Shown piece by piece: positions 21,789 through 30,283 of a stretch of DNA of 37,117 bases. Origin of the DNA: a virus. A program made the position numbers and the translations under genes. The DNA is taken from positions 1 to 37,117 of IMG/VR virus record IMGVR_UViG_3300042476_000424; one strand, given 5' to 3'. How positions within the stretch are numbered: position 1 is the first letter of the stretch; each line of letters opens with the position of its first letter. Below the pieces are notes generated by a model. It was not told the DNA's origin, did no database searches, and worked only from the letters and a program-made list of their open reading frames with translations.

Positions 21789-22379
21789 ATGAAAGAACAA
21801 GATCAAGCTCCAGTGGGGCAAGAAGATTTAGCCAGTGGCGAGTCTGCCAAGACAAAAGATTCAGTTTCTTATGATTCCTATCAGAAATTACTAAAAGAGA
21901 AGAAATCAGTTCTCTCTAAGTATTCTGAGTTAGAAAACCAAGTTGCCCAGCTACGCCAAGAAAAAGATATGGCAGAGGGGAATAAGGACAAGGTTATCGA
22001 GGAGCTTAAGAAGCAGAATCAGCAAATTAAATCAGAGTATGAAAAAACCAAGCAATCCTACACATGGTCTACCTTAACAGGAGAGATTAAACGTGAAGCA
22101 ATGAAGCATGGTTGTAAAGATCCTGATAAACTTTTGCGCCTAATGTCAGATGACGATCTTCGATCTTTAGAAATTGGTGAAGACTTTTCTATCAGTTCTG
22201 ACGGCCTTAAGGAGATTATAGAAAAGAACAAGAAAGAAAATCACTTCTTGTTTGAATCATCTCCGAAAGCCGCCGCCGTTGGAGTACCTGGAAAGAAAGC
22301 ACCAGTTGAACCTGAAAAAAATATTAAGGATATGACCTTAGAAGAACTACGGTCATTGTATAAACAGACATATAAATAA
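21789..22379 (+). CDS. Scaffolding protein
   Basis: 196 residues from ATG 21789 (AAGGG nine bases upstream); a TTG two codons earlier is an alternative. It is highly charged with a long coiled coil (QKLLKEKKSVLSKYSELENQ to EYEKTKQSY, about residues 35-95), then a helical region and a short conserved-looking end (EELRSLYKQTYK). Coiled-coil composition and position directly before the major capsid gene define phage scaffolds (GP20-like), which guide prohead assembly and are then lost or degraded. Confidence 0.88.
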   Translation: MKEQDQAPVGQEDLASGESAKTKDSVSYDSYQKLLKEKKSVLSKYSELENQVAQLRQEKDMAEGNKDKVIEELKKQNQQIKSEYEKTKQSYTWSTLTGEIKREAMKHGCKDPDKLLRLMSDDDLRSLEIGEDFSISSDGLKEIIEKNKKENHFLFESSPKAAAVGVPGKKAPVEPEKNIKDMTLEELRSLYKQTYK

Positions 22380-22393
22380 CACAGGAGCAATAA

Positions 22394-23275
22394 ATGTCAG
22401 TAGCTAAGAACGCAGACGTTGTTAACGTACAGGAAGCACTCGTTGCCGAGGTTGTTCAGAGAGAACTCCAGGCATCAGCTAAGCTTTCTCCACTTTTCGT
22501 AGACTTTTCTGAGCTTGTTGGAAAAGGTACAGCATCACTCAAGATCCCTCGTGCAGATTCATTCTCTGTTCGTTCTCGTGATAATGCTACTCCAACAGCT
22601 GCAACAGCTGATAACCTTACTTTCGGTTTTGATGAAATCCTTCTTAACCAATCTAAGTATGTTTATTATGTAATCCCTGGTGATGTTGAGCTAGATGCTA
22701 AACCATCATATGAGCTTACTGCTGCTGGCCGTGCTGCTTCTGCTCACGCTCGTAACATGGACATTGCTCGAATCGATGCCCTTTGGACTGGCGCTCAGTC
22801 TGCAAACGATATTGATTTCGCTTCAGGCACTTCAAGCATTGAAGAAACTCTTCTTTCTATGATTGAGAAAGCTGACGAGATCAATATGCTTGATGATGGA
22901 AACCGTTTCCTCATCGTTAAGCCAGAGCAGCGTAAGCAGCTTCTTGGTGTAGCTAACTTCGTACAGGCCGATCGTTACGGCGACCGTACACCTATCGTAT
23001 CTGGCGAACTTGGCTCCCTTTACGGCGTTCGTGTTGTTATGGTTAACCTCAACGGTGCTACTGCTGCAACTCTTGGCGGATCTTTCGGTGATGGCAAAAT
23101 CATGCTTGTCCACCGTGAGTCTCTTGGTTTTGCTTTCCACCGTCAACCGGCCCACGACATGGAAAAAGCTATTGAGTACGGTGCTGGTTCTATGGCGCAC
23201 ACTTGGGATGTTAAATACGGACTTAAGGCAATGCAGGGCGGAGCTCTCATCGTTCGTGCTTGGAACATTCCTTAA
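22394..23275 (+). CDS. Major capsid protein
   Basis: 293 residues, with CAGGAGCAATAA upstream. It follows the scaffold gene. An N-terminal helix (VNVQEALVAEVVQRELQASA) precedes the HK97-like order: VGKGTASLKIPRAD, FGFDEILLNQSKYVYYVIPGDVE, then IARIDALWTG, LIVKPEQRKQLLG, and the late strands GSLYGVRVVMVN, MLVHRESLGFAF. Codons end in C more often than in neighbours (CGT/CTT/ATC-rich), as expected for a highly expressed gene. It builds the icosahedral head. Confidence 0.93.
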   Translation: MSVAKNADVVNVQEALVAEVVQRELQASAKLSPLFVDFSELVGKGTASLKIPRADSFSVRSRDNATPTAATADNLTFGFDEILLNQSKYVYYVIPGDVELDAKPSYELTAAGRAASAHARNMDIARIDALWTGAQSANDIDFASGTSSIEETLLSMIEKADEINMLDDGNRFLIVKPEQRKQLLGVANFVQADRYGDRTPIVSGELGSLYGVRVVMVNLNGATAATLGGSFGDGKIMLVHRESLGFAFHRQPAHDMEKAIEYGAGSMAHTWDVKYGLKAMQGGALIVRAWNIP

Positions 23276-23281
23276 TAGTTA

Positions 23282-23497
23282 ATGCGTAAACCTGTTGGAA
23301 GAATACCTAAATTCATCTCCTCTGAGAGCCCGAAAGGGCTCCAGAGGAAGATGTTACAAGTACAGTCCAAGTTAGGTTATGGAGTCGAATGGTTCGACAT
23401 CCAACACGACAAGAAGCAATGGATTGCCTGGTATATTGACCAGGATGACATCACTCTCCTAAACGTGGAGGAAAAGCTTGATACCGCAACCAGCTAG
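23282..23497 (+). CDS. Unknown small head-region protein
   Basis: 71 residues, starting seven bases after the capsid stop. Basic start MRKPVGRIPKFISSESPKG, then LQRKMLQVQSKLGYGVEWFD and QWIAWYIDQDD. I do not recognise the family. A very stable hairpin (23318-23348) lies within its first 25 codons. The end overlaps the next gene by 20 bases. Confidence 0.6.
   Translation: MRKPVGRIPKFISSESPKGLQRKMLQVQSKLGYGVEWFDIQHDKKQWIAWYIDQDDITLLNVEEKLDTATS
23318..23348 (+). other. Stable GNRA hairpin just downstream of the capsid gene
   Basis: TCCTCTG, bulged A, GAGCCC, loop GAAA, GGGCTC, CAGAGGA: thirteen pairs with a single bulge and a C(GAAA)G tetraloop. No T-run follows, so it is not an intrinsic terminator. 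It lies about 43 bases after the capsid stop and inside the next coding sequence. A role as mRNA 3'-end stabiliser, RNase processing site or translational brake is inferred. Confidence 0.7.
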
Positions 23498-23813
23498 TGG
23501 AACAGAAAGGGACAGAAGCTTTAAAAGCTTTGTTGAGTCGCCAACTAGAGGTGAGCAGGGTACGGCCCAAGAAGTCTTCATTGGTAATGCCATCGAGGCA
23601 GAACTAGTTGAAACAATTTCACAACAAATTTTAAAAGCACCAGACAGAAATAAGCAATTTACATGGCTTGATTTCGGTTCAAGAAACGAAAGAGTTAGTA
23701 CAATCGTTTATACAGCTCCTTCAGTGGGGGCATATATATTAACAAAAACATTTTCCTATTCACTTTCAGGCAATGCTTATAGGCTAGATAGTGAAATATT
23801 AGTTTTAACATAA
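23478..23813 (+). CDS. Unknown head/tail structural protein
   Basis: 111 residues starting at TTG 23478; GTGGAGGA seven bases upstream makes this start convincing. Residues 46-65 (ETISQQILKAPDRNKQFTWL) and the tail ERVSTIVYTAPSVGAYILTK suggest a small beta-rich virion protein. No family recognised. Confidence 0.6.
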   Translation: MIPQPASGTERDRSFKSFVESPTRGEQGTAQEVFIGNAIEAELVETISQQILKAPDRNKQFTWLDFGSRNERVSTIVYTAPSVGAYILTKTFSYSLSGNAYRLDSEILVLT

Positions 23814-23826
23814 TCGGAGTTTAAAA

Positions 23827-26169
23827 ATGAAATTAGTAGATTTAAAGCTACTTGATAGCGTTGGCGGAACATACGACCAGACTAGAACTACAATTCAAGG
23901 TCGAGTAAGTCAAAAGACCATTGATTCTAAGCCAGTTCTTGGGCCTTCACCAACTAGATTCCTTGATGTCTTCTCCGACACTGCCGGTGCATTTACACCT
24001 GTCACAACAATGTTCGCTACAGATAACGGTCGAGTATTCATGATCGGTGCTATTGCTGGCGGCGCCTTGCCAGTTGTTTGCTATGAGATCAACCAAGTCA
24101 CTGGTGTTCATTCTTATGTTGGACGAGTCAACATCTCAATGCCGTCTTCACCAGCTATTGTTCACACTATCCGTTCAATTAAAGTAATCGATAACGGAAC
24201 TACAGGCTGGAAGATTTACATTATTGCAACAGGTACGGTTCTGCTTGGTGGTTCTGGTGTATTGCTTGCGAACAACCTTGCAAGAGCAGATTTCTCCCAA
24301 GTTTCTCCACCTAACATTCCCTTTGCTACAGGCAACAACCAAAAAGCTGTCTACCAGCTTGGTCGTCTTGCCTCACTCGGATCTCGCTCCATGACGATCA
24401 CGCTGGGCACACCCGTGAAGTTTAACTTTACTGCCCACGGTCTCAATAACAATGACCAGGTTTACTTTACCAGCCAAGTTGGTACTGCTTGGACAACTTC
24501 AACATTCGCAGTAAACGTAAAATACTTTGTGCGTAACGCCGGCTTAAACGACTTTGAACTGTCGGCAACCTTTAACGGTCCATCCATCGGTGCTGCCGCC
24601 GGACCAACCTCAGTCGTGATGCAGCCACTCAACCAAGAGATTGATGCCTTTGGTGCAATCATCGATGTGGCAGCGAACCGCCTCTATACCCACGTGGGAA
24701 CTGCCGCCAACCCTCAATATTTTGTGCGTGATACTTCTATCGCACCAACTTATTCAACTCAATCTGCACAAATCTCTGTTGCTTCTCCTGCTAAGGTTCA
24801 AATTAACTCGCATGGATTAACAGAAAATGAACCAGTTCAGTTCCTTTCTGGAATAATGCCAACAGGTTTTGCTCTCAATACCACTTATTTTGTTCGTAAC
24901 CTTACAGCTAACGATTTTGAAATTTCTGCAACTCCTGGCGGTGTTGGTATTAACAATACTTCAGTTATAGGAACGGGAGAACTTGGAAAAGCTTTTGGCT
25001 ACACAAACGCCCAATGGCTACACCAGACAAGCATCCTCCCACCAATTACAGGTACCCTGCTCACCACAGCCGACGTTGATGCAATTGCTACTCCCGTCAA
25101 TGCTCCACTAAACGGCTCACTCCTCAACGGTCAAAAGTGCGCCTTCTTTGCGACATCAACCAACCTGTACCTTGGCAGGCTTGATGAATTAACTGCCGCT
25201 GCAACCACATGGCCATCACTCACCACCTCGAACATGCTGGGACTTCCTTCCCAAATTGTTGCGCCGGTTGTTGTTTCTGCCTCTTGGTCGGACGCACTTG
25301 ATCACGCCATTGTGTTAATCGGTCAAGCAGCAACTAACGCATTCAGATTCATGCTTAAAAAGGTCGAAAACAATAAATTCACCACCTTGTTTGGTGACTC
25401 CTGCATGGAGTGGTACGAAGCTTCCTCTAAAGAAGCTTACGAGCTTAGACCATCACTTCCTTATCTTAACTTCACAAATAATTCTGGATGGTTGTTTGCT
25501 CTTTCAAGTGCAACTGGTCAAAGAGGTGTTTTTGCTTCTGATGTGAGATCGGACACAATCTTTGATTTCTCTTATATTGTTTCAAAAGTTTTAACCATAC
25601 CACAAAACGCCATTATCAAGTCTGTTGATGTTAAAAGAGAACTCATTAAAACCGGAGGCGAGATTGACGTAAAATACCGCCTAAGTGGATTTGGTTCTAT
25701 TTCTAATGGATGGACATTGCTCGATGCTGATCAGGAGTTATCACTCGCAGCAGGCAGTCAGATTCAATTCAGACTAGATTTTAGAAGTCATTCAGCAGAC
25801 AAAACAAGTCACGTTCAAGTTTCTGACTTGCTTGTGGGATATGAAGCTCAAGAAGAATTATCTGATAACTGGGAATATAGCTTCGATGATTCTGCTAGTG
25901 GATCACCTACTAGATCAGGGTTCAGGCTTAAGTCTGCATATCTTTCTGCCATTCCTTCAACTCTGACTTTTAGAGCATTTGACCTTAGTGGAACCCAGAT
26001 TGTTGCTGATTCAATTACAGCTCAGCCTACTAGATTCCAGTATTCAACAGATAATGGATTGACTTGGCTTGCTCTTGGAACGATTCCAAATGTTGTCGGC
26101 ACACTTGTTCGATATACATTTACATCGCCTCCAGGAACAGACGTAAGACCATCACTTAAGGATGTTTAA
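23827..26169 (+). CDS. Large structural protein with two tandem beta domains
   Basis: 780 residues with GGAGTTTAAAA upstream. Two tandem beta domains sit at about 190-265 and 316-380. Each has the sequence scheme HGL..N..V.F......T......YFVRN...NDFE-S-AT, as in many phage tail/head surface proteins: TAHGLNNNDQVYFTSQV / NVKYFVRNAGLNDFELSAT and NSHGLTENEPVQFLSGI / NTTYFVRNLTANDFEISAT. The C-terminal part is beta-rich. Base composition changes within the gene: about 24360-24720 and 25020-25330 are GC-richer with C-ending codons, the rest AT-rich. A surface or head-decoration role is likely. Confidence 0.7.
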   Translation: MKLVDLKLLDSVGGTYDQTRTTIQGRVSQKTIDSKPVLGPSPTRFLDVFSDTAGAFTPVTTMFATDNGRVFMIGAIAGGALPVVCYEINQVTGVHSYVGRVNISMPSSPAIVHTIRSIKVIDNGTTGWKIYIIATGTVLLGGSGVLLANNLARADFSQVSPPNIPFATGNNQKAVYQLGRLASLGSRSMTITLGTPVKFNFTAHGLNNNDQVYFTSQVGTAWTTSTFAVNVKYFVRNAGLNDFELSATFNGPSIGAAAGPTSVVMQPLNQEIDAFGAIIDVAANRLYTHVGTAANPQYFVRDTSIAPTYSTQSAQISVASPAKVQINSHGLTENEPVQFLSGIMPTGFALNTTYFVRNLTANDFEISATPGGVGINNTSVIGTGELGKAFGYTNAQWLHQTSILPPITGTLLTTADVDAIATPVNAPLNGSLLNGQKCAFFATSTNLYLGRLDELTAAATTWPSLTTSNMLGLPSQIVAPVVVSASWSDALDHAIVLIGQAATNAFRFMLKKVENNKFTTLFGDSCMEWYEASSKEAYELRPSLPYLNFTNNSGWLFALSSATGQRGVFASDVRSDTIFDFSYIVSKVLTIPQNAIIKSVDVKRELIKTGGEIDVKYRLSGFGSISNGWTLLDADQELSLAAGSQIQFRLDFRSHSADKTSHVQVSDLLVGYEAQEELSDNWEYSFDDSASGSPTRSGFRLKSAYLSAIPSTLTFRAFDLSGTQIVADSITAQPTRFQYSTDNGLTWLALGTIPNVVGTLVRYTFTSPPGTDVRPSLKDV

Positions 26170-27257
26170 TGTCTAATCAGCTTATATCAGGCGGTACAAT
26201 CACCCAGGGGACAACTCTGGGTGCTGAATTTTCCAATCAATTAGTAACTGGTGGATCATTTCAGCCAACTTCTCAGGTCTGCGTCGTTGATCTTACTCCT
26301 CCTACGTTTGCAGGAATTGACTTTCTAACTAGAGGGCCATTGGGTCAGTTAAGAATGTCATGGCTTTCAGGATCAGATGCAACACTACCGATCAGGTATG
26401 AAGTTTATGTGAAGCCTGTTGATGACATTAATTTATTCCATGTTTCCAATATTGCCTTAATTACATCTCAGCTAAATGCAGATGTTTTTGCTCTCGGAAA
26501 TGGAACACTTCTTCAGACAGGTGTTAGATACTATGTTGGAGTTAGGGCCGTTGATGCTGTTGGTAATAGAGATGCAAATACAGTTATCCTTAATCAGACA
26601 AGCCCAGGAATTACAGGAGCAACAAATGCCCAAATCAATGGTGTATTTGCTGTTAATACAAGCAACAATCTCATTGCGACATTTTGGGTTAATGACAACG
26701 ATGGTGTGATTAACGATCCTGTCAGACTTGGAAGTGCTTCTTATGTTATCTATGACAGCACAGGGAATCTAGTCCCTAGTATGTCTGAGACTGGAATCAC
26801 ATTTGATTCGAATGGATTCTATGAGATTACTCCAAGACCATCAGTCTTAAATCTTGATAATACGTTCTACACTGTTAAGGTTCAGATACCTGTGGATGGT
26901 GTTCAGATCATTTACAATCTTCCTATTACATACCCTGAGGCAGGGCCAGAATACGAACCAAGAGCAGTATTCTCAATCAATGCAGCTAATCAGCTCCAGG
27001 TGTCAATGTGGGTTATCAAAAACGGTGAACAGATGAGCACTGAGCTAGGTGTTGCATCATTTACAATTTATGATAAGGACGGTGTTGCTGTTGGTATTTC
27101 ACAGTCTGGAATTGTTGCTGATGTTAATGGGTTATTCAAATCAACTCCAGTAAGTGCAAACAATTTAACAGACCTTACTCATTATACAGCAATTTTCTCA
27201 ATTGTTGCTGACTCTCAAACTAGAAGAGGAGCGATTGGTTTAACCATAGCTGAATAA
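26169..27257 (+). CDS. Structural protein with fibronectin-III-like domain and two tandem repeats
   Basis: 362 residues, start overlapping the previous stop. Residues about 40-140 look like an FN3 domain (LTPPTFAGID, QLRMSWLSGSDATLPIRYEVYV, RYYVGVRAVDAVGN). Two tandem repeats follow (about 150-255 and 258-360), each with A-V/F-x-x-N-x-x-N-Q/N-L, W-V-, 'ASY/FTIYD..G', 'SETGITFDSNGFYEITP' / 'SQSGIVADVNGLFKSTP'. Such domains decorate heads or tails and bind surfaces. A 7-bp hairpin (CACCCAG/CTGGGTG, 26201-26223) lies near its 5' end. Confidence 0.65.
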   Translation: MSNQLISGGTITQGTTLGAEFSNQLVTGGSFQPTSQVCVVDLTPPTFAGIDFLTRGPLGQLRMSWLSGSDATLPIRYEVYVKPVDDINLFHVSNIALITSQLNADVFALGNGTLLQTGVRYYVGVRAVDAVGNRDANTVILNQTSPGITGATNAQINGVFAVNTSNNLIATFWVNDNDGVINDPVRLGSASYVIYDSTGNLVPSMSETGITFDSNGFYEITPRPSVLNLDNTFYTVKVQIPVDGVQIIYNLPITYPEAGPEYEPRAVFSINAANQLQVSMWVIKNGEQMSTELGVASFTIYDKDGVAVGISQSGIVADVNGLFKSTPVSANNLTDLTHYTAIFSIVADSQTRRGAIGLTIAE

Positions 27258-27273
27258 TATGAGAGGAGTTCAG

Positions 27274-27786
27274 ATGCTTATATCAAATGATTTTGTTCAA
27301 CCTTTAAAGCTAAGGTTTAACAATCCAATTGTATTAAGCAGCTTTACTCAAGTTTTACCCAAGCTTGGATTCAGTAAGCCCACAAAAAAAGACTTTAAGA
27401 TTAGAGCATGGGCGAAGTTTGATGCCGAAAATTTTAATGGCATTCAATTAATAGCAGCACTTTCTATTAGTGGACGAGACAAATCAATCTCGTCAGCAGA
27501 GTTTACTGTAAACTCAGTTTCCATTGATGATACATGGTCAGGAACTGGCATAGGTGTATTTATAGGGACACAAGCAGGGAAAAGGTTTATTGCTTCAGTT
27601 CCTCAATCAGCACTTAACCCCGTGATTCTTTCAGGTGATGTTAGCTTAAAAATTGATGTTAAGATCACAGTTTTAAATAATGTTTATAAAGATTATTTTT
27701 ACGTAAATCATCTTGGTATATTTGATGAGATGGTTAGGGCAAAGAATAAGATTAAGTTTCTTGAACTAACTAAAGCTGATGAATAG
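27274..27786 (+). CDS. Unknown structural protein
   Basis: 170 residues from ATG 27274, chosen because GAGGAG lies five bases upstream; the earlier ATG at 27259 has no such site. Mixed beta composition (LRFNNPIVLSSFTQVLPKLG, KIDVKITVLNNVYKDYFYVN). No family recognised; it lies between decorated structural proteins and the connector genes. Confidence 0.6.
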   Translation: MLISNDFVQPLKLRFNNPIVLSSFTQVLPKLGFSKPTKKDFKIRAWAKFDAENFNGIQLIAALSISGRDKSISSAEFTVNSVSIDDTWSGTGIGVFIGTQAGKRFIASVPQSALNPVILSGDVSLKIDVKITVLNNVYKDYFYVNHLGIFDEMVRAKNKIKFLELTKADE

Positions 27787-27795
27787 GAGTACAAA

Positions 27796-27939
27796 GTGCC
27801 GTTAAAAAAAGGTTATTCACAAAAGTCTATTAGCTCTAACATTAAGAAAGAAAAGAAATCTGGCAAGTCTCAAAAGCAAGCTGTTGCAATTGCTTTGTCT
27901 GTTGCTAAAGCTGCTAAAAAAGCCAAGAAAAAGAAGTAA
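27796..27939 (+). CDS. Small lysine-rich protein (DUF6496-like)
   Basis: 47 residues from GTG with AGGAG seven bases upstream. MPLKKGYSQKSISSNIKKEK, then GKSQKQAVAIALSVAK and a lysine-only tail. The pattern 'PLKKGxSxKxIsxNIkxexkxGKpqkQAvAIAls' is that of a short, widespread phage family (DUF6496) of unknown role. The strongly basic tail would bind DNA or RNA. It lies among connector genes. Confidence 0.8.
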   Translation: MPLKKGYSQKSISSNIKKEKKSGKSQKQAVAIALSVAKAAKKAKKKK

Positions 27940-27948
27940 GGGGCGAAA

Positions 27949-28647
27949 ATGATCTTCCTAAGCTGTATCCGTGAATCTCTGGTCCAGGTCAATGACAAGA
28001 CTAGAATTGACGTTTCAAAGTCATTTGTTAGCGGGTCTGGCATTACAGGGATTTCAATTAAGCCAGAGGCGAGCGGAGCATTTATCCCTGTTTTTAACAC
28101 CAATCAGGCAAAATGGTACTTAGATTGGGCATACGCAACAAGCGGAACGAAGGTCATTTCAGTTCAGGCAACGGATGGGACTAGCACAGTAAGTCAAAAC
28201 TTTGAGTTAGAAGTGATTACAGAAGCAAATGATAATCTTTATTCATCTGATGAACAGATTTTTTCTATTGAATCAGAACTTAAAAGATATATCCCAGATG
28301 GCAAAAACAGCTTTAAAAACATTCACAGAGAGGCTCAATCAAGGATTTTAAACTATCTTGATAGAAAGAGAATATGGGCATCTAACGGTGAACCCTACAC
28401 GAAAGACCAGGTAAACCTTAACGGTGAGCTTTCTAAATGGTCACTTTATGAGGCAATGTTTATCATTTACAGCGATTTATTTGTCTCTGTAGGTGATAAA
28501 TTCGCTGAGAAAATAAACCAATATAAAGACCTTAGAAATTCTGAAAGAGATCGGGCATCGATCAGGATTGATAAAGACAATTCTGGGACATTTGATGGAA
28601 GTGAAGAGATCCAGGATCTTAAATCATTTAGGATGATCAGACGATGA
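27949..28647 (+). CDS. Head-tail connector-like protein with an EF-hand loop
   Basis: 232 residues. The first 95 residues are beta-rich; residues 100-200 are helical as in head-tail adaptors (LKRYIPDGKNSFKNIHREA, LSKWSLYEAMFIIYSDLF). Near the C-terminus DKDNSGTFDGSE (208-219) matches the 12-residue calcium-binding EF-hand loop: D208, D210, S212, D216 and E219 in the right places. A head-tail adaptor role is suggested by position before the tail-completion and tail-tube genes. It overlaps the next gene by four bases. Confidence 0.65.
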   Translation: MIFLSCIRESLVQVNDKTRIDVSKSFVSGSGITGISIKPEASGAFIPVFNTNQAKWYLDWAYATSGTKVISVQATDGTSTVSQNFELEVITEANDNLYSSDEQIFSIESELKRYIPDGKNSFKNIHREAQSRILNYLDRKRIWASNGEPYTKDQVNLNGELSKWSLYEAMFIIYSDLFVSVGDKFAEKINQYKDLRNSERDRASIRIDKDNSGTFDGSEEIQDLKSFRMIRR

Positions 28648-29066
28648 TTGGTGAGATAAGAAACTACATTAAGGAAATGATTTTAGAAGTCGATCCAGAT
28701 TTTAAAGAGAATCCATCGGCCTTCTACGATGGAGATATTGGTGAGCCTATCCTTGATTCATCCTATCAGATAAGCATCAACAGCCTGACTAAGGATTTTC
28801 GAACTGATTACACAGAAAGGACGATGGCGGTGGTTGTTTCTATTTTTGGGCTTGGTTACAGGTCAGAGATAGAAAACTACGATTTACTGCTAGATAAGGC
28901 GATTTGCATTGAAGACAAAATCTTAGATTTACAAAATTTCCATAATATTGAGACAATCAGTAACATAATCAGTAACGGCATCGAGGCTAGTAAGTTGCCT
29001 TCTAACGATGACGTATTTAAGATTGATATTAATTTAACGCTTACACAAGCTTATACAAGGGAGTAA
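28644..29066 (+). CDS. Tail completion / neck protein
   Basis: 140 residues. Helical N-terminus (EIRNYIKEMILEVDPDFK), an alternating beta centre (RTMAVVVSIFGLGYRS) and a C-terminal strand (DINLTLTQAY). Size, alpha/beta order and place just before the tail-tube gene match minor tail or tail-terminator proteins. Assignment mainly by context. Confidence 0.6.
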   Translation: MIGEIRNYIKEMILEVDPDFKENPSAFYDGDIGEPILDSSYQISINSLTKDFRTDYTERTMAVVVSIFGLGYRSEIENYDLLLDKAICIEDKILDLQNFHNIETISNIISNGIEASKLPSNDDVFKIDINLTLTQAYTRE

Positions 29067-29069
29067 AAA

Positions 29070-29975
29070 ATGGCATTATGCTCATCTGCCAAATCAACAG
29101 AACAACGATTAGAAGCAATGAAGTGGTATTTTGGTAAAAGACATTGCCGAACAATTACTTTCGCTGCTGATGTTGCAGGTTCACAGGATGCGAAATATTT
29201 CGATCTAAACGTGATCGGTTCTGACTATAAGGAAAAGAGATATGTTGTTCAGCTTTCTGATGGTACTACTACCCCACCAAGCCTTGCTGCAGATCAAACA
29301 CTCGTTACTGTTACATACACTTCAGGGGCTAGTGCTTCTGCTATTGCGGCCCTATTTGTTACGGCGTTAGCAGCAATCAAGGTTCGTTGTGAACAATCTG
29401 GTGCTGCTGTTGAAGTACAAAATCACTTTGTAGGAAAGATCACAACTGAAGTTACTTCAGGCGCAACCGGAATTACTTTCGTGGTTGGTGCTGCTGGTTT
29501 TGGTGGTTATATTGGCCAGACTGGTGAATCAGAACTTACAACGACTGTTGAAGTTGTTCAGCTTCTTGATGATGCTCAAGGATCTGTTGTTCTTGACGAA
29601 ATCATTACTGGATACAGCGCAGAAATCACAATTCCTCTTAAAGAAATGACCACTCAGCGCTGGCAAGACCTTGTCGGTGAGGTCACTGGTAACAACATCA
29701 CTGTAAGCGGTGAAGAAATTACTGGATGGGGGACAAAGAAGCTTTATCAGTCTATGTTCAATTACTCTGGCCGTCTTGTTGGTCATCCAATCAGAAACCT
29801 TGAAACAAACATTTCAGAAGATATTGTCATGCTTAACACAGCTCCCAAGCTTGAAAGCATCAACTTCTCTGGCGCATCTGTACAGGAAGCTTCCTTCTTG
29901 TTCACTTCATATAAAGATGCAAACGCAGCAGAAGAGATTAACCTTCTCGCTCGTGGTGATCATTCTAAATTCTAA
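29070..29975 (+). CDS. Major tail (tube) protein
   Basis: 301 residues, with a GGGAGTAAAAA ribosome-binding site. Codon use is C-ending-rich like the capsid gene, indicating high expression. The sequence is beta-rich (DLNVIGSDYKEKRYVVQLSD; EITIPLKEMTTQRWQDLVGE; GRLVGHPIRNLETNISEDIV), consistent with siphovirus tail tubes. It is directly followed by an intrinsic terminator and then the tail-assembly chaperone, the usual order. Confidence 0.85.
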   Translation: MALCSSAKSTEQRLEAMKWYFGKRHCRTITFAADVAGSQDAKYFDLNVIGSDYKEKRYVVQLSDGTTTPPSLAADQTLVTVTYTSGASASAIAALFVTALAAIKVRCEQSGAAVEVQNHFVGKITTEVTSGATGITFVVGAAGFGGYIGQTGESELTTTVEVVQLLDDAQGSVVLDEIITGYSAEITIPLKEMTTQRWQDLVGEVTGNNITVSGEEITGWGTKKLYQSMFNYSGRLVGHPIRNLETNISEDIVMLNTAPKLESINFSGASVQEASFLFTSYKDANAAEEINLLARGDHSKF

Positions 29976-29981
29976 ACTAAT

Positions 29982-30016
29982 GGGGTCGGTTGTTGTAAGA
30001 TAACTGACCCCTATTT
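29982..30016 (+). terminator. Rho-independent terminator after tail-tube gene
   Basis: GGGGTCGGTT pairs with AACTGACCCC (ten pairs, one G-U) around a ten-base loop, followed by TATTT. It would lower expression of the tail chaperone and tape-measure genes relative to the tail tube, fitting their stoichiometry. Confidence 0.85.
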
Positions 30017-30028
30017 ACAGGACACACA

Positions 30029-30283
30029 ATGCTAGATTTTGATTTTAAAAAACTTCAGTTTAAATTTGACGGAAAAATATTTGAACTTGAATATCCAACA
30101 ATAAAAAAGATCAATTCATTTAGGAAGGATCTTAAAAAGCCAGATTGTGATGAGGTCGAAGTGATTGTAGATTTTCTGTGCGATCTTGGAGCAGAAAAAG
30201 AGATTATTGAAAGACTTAGAGTCTCTCAACTGAATGCCCTTGTAGAAGAATTGACAAGTGAGCTTACGCTAAAAAAAAATTAA
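30029..30283 (+). CDS. Tail assembly chaperone, short form
   Basis: 84 residues (ending LTLKKN). Between the tail-tube and tape-measure genes, the place of phage lambda G. Small acidic/basic alpha-beta protein: FKFDGKIFELEYPTIKKINS, then CDEVEVIVDFLCDLGAEKEI. It ends in a nine-A run where a -1 shift extends it into the next frame. Confidence 0.85.
   Translation: MLDFDFKKLQFKFDGKIFELEYPTIKKINSFRKDLKKPDCDEVEVIVDFLCDLGAEKEIIERLRVSQLNALVEELTSELTLKKN
30271..30279 (+). other. Programmed -1 frameshift site (A9)
   Basis: Nine A residues at 30271-30279, i.e. A AAA AAA slippery heptamer in the zero frame, lie just before the TAA stop (30281-30283). A -1 slip leaves the frame open from here through 30301 to the stop at 30558. 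Confidence 0.85.
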
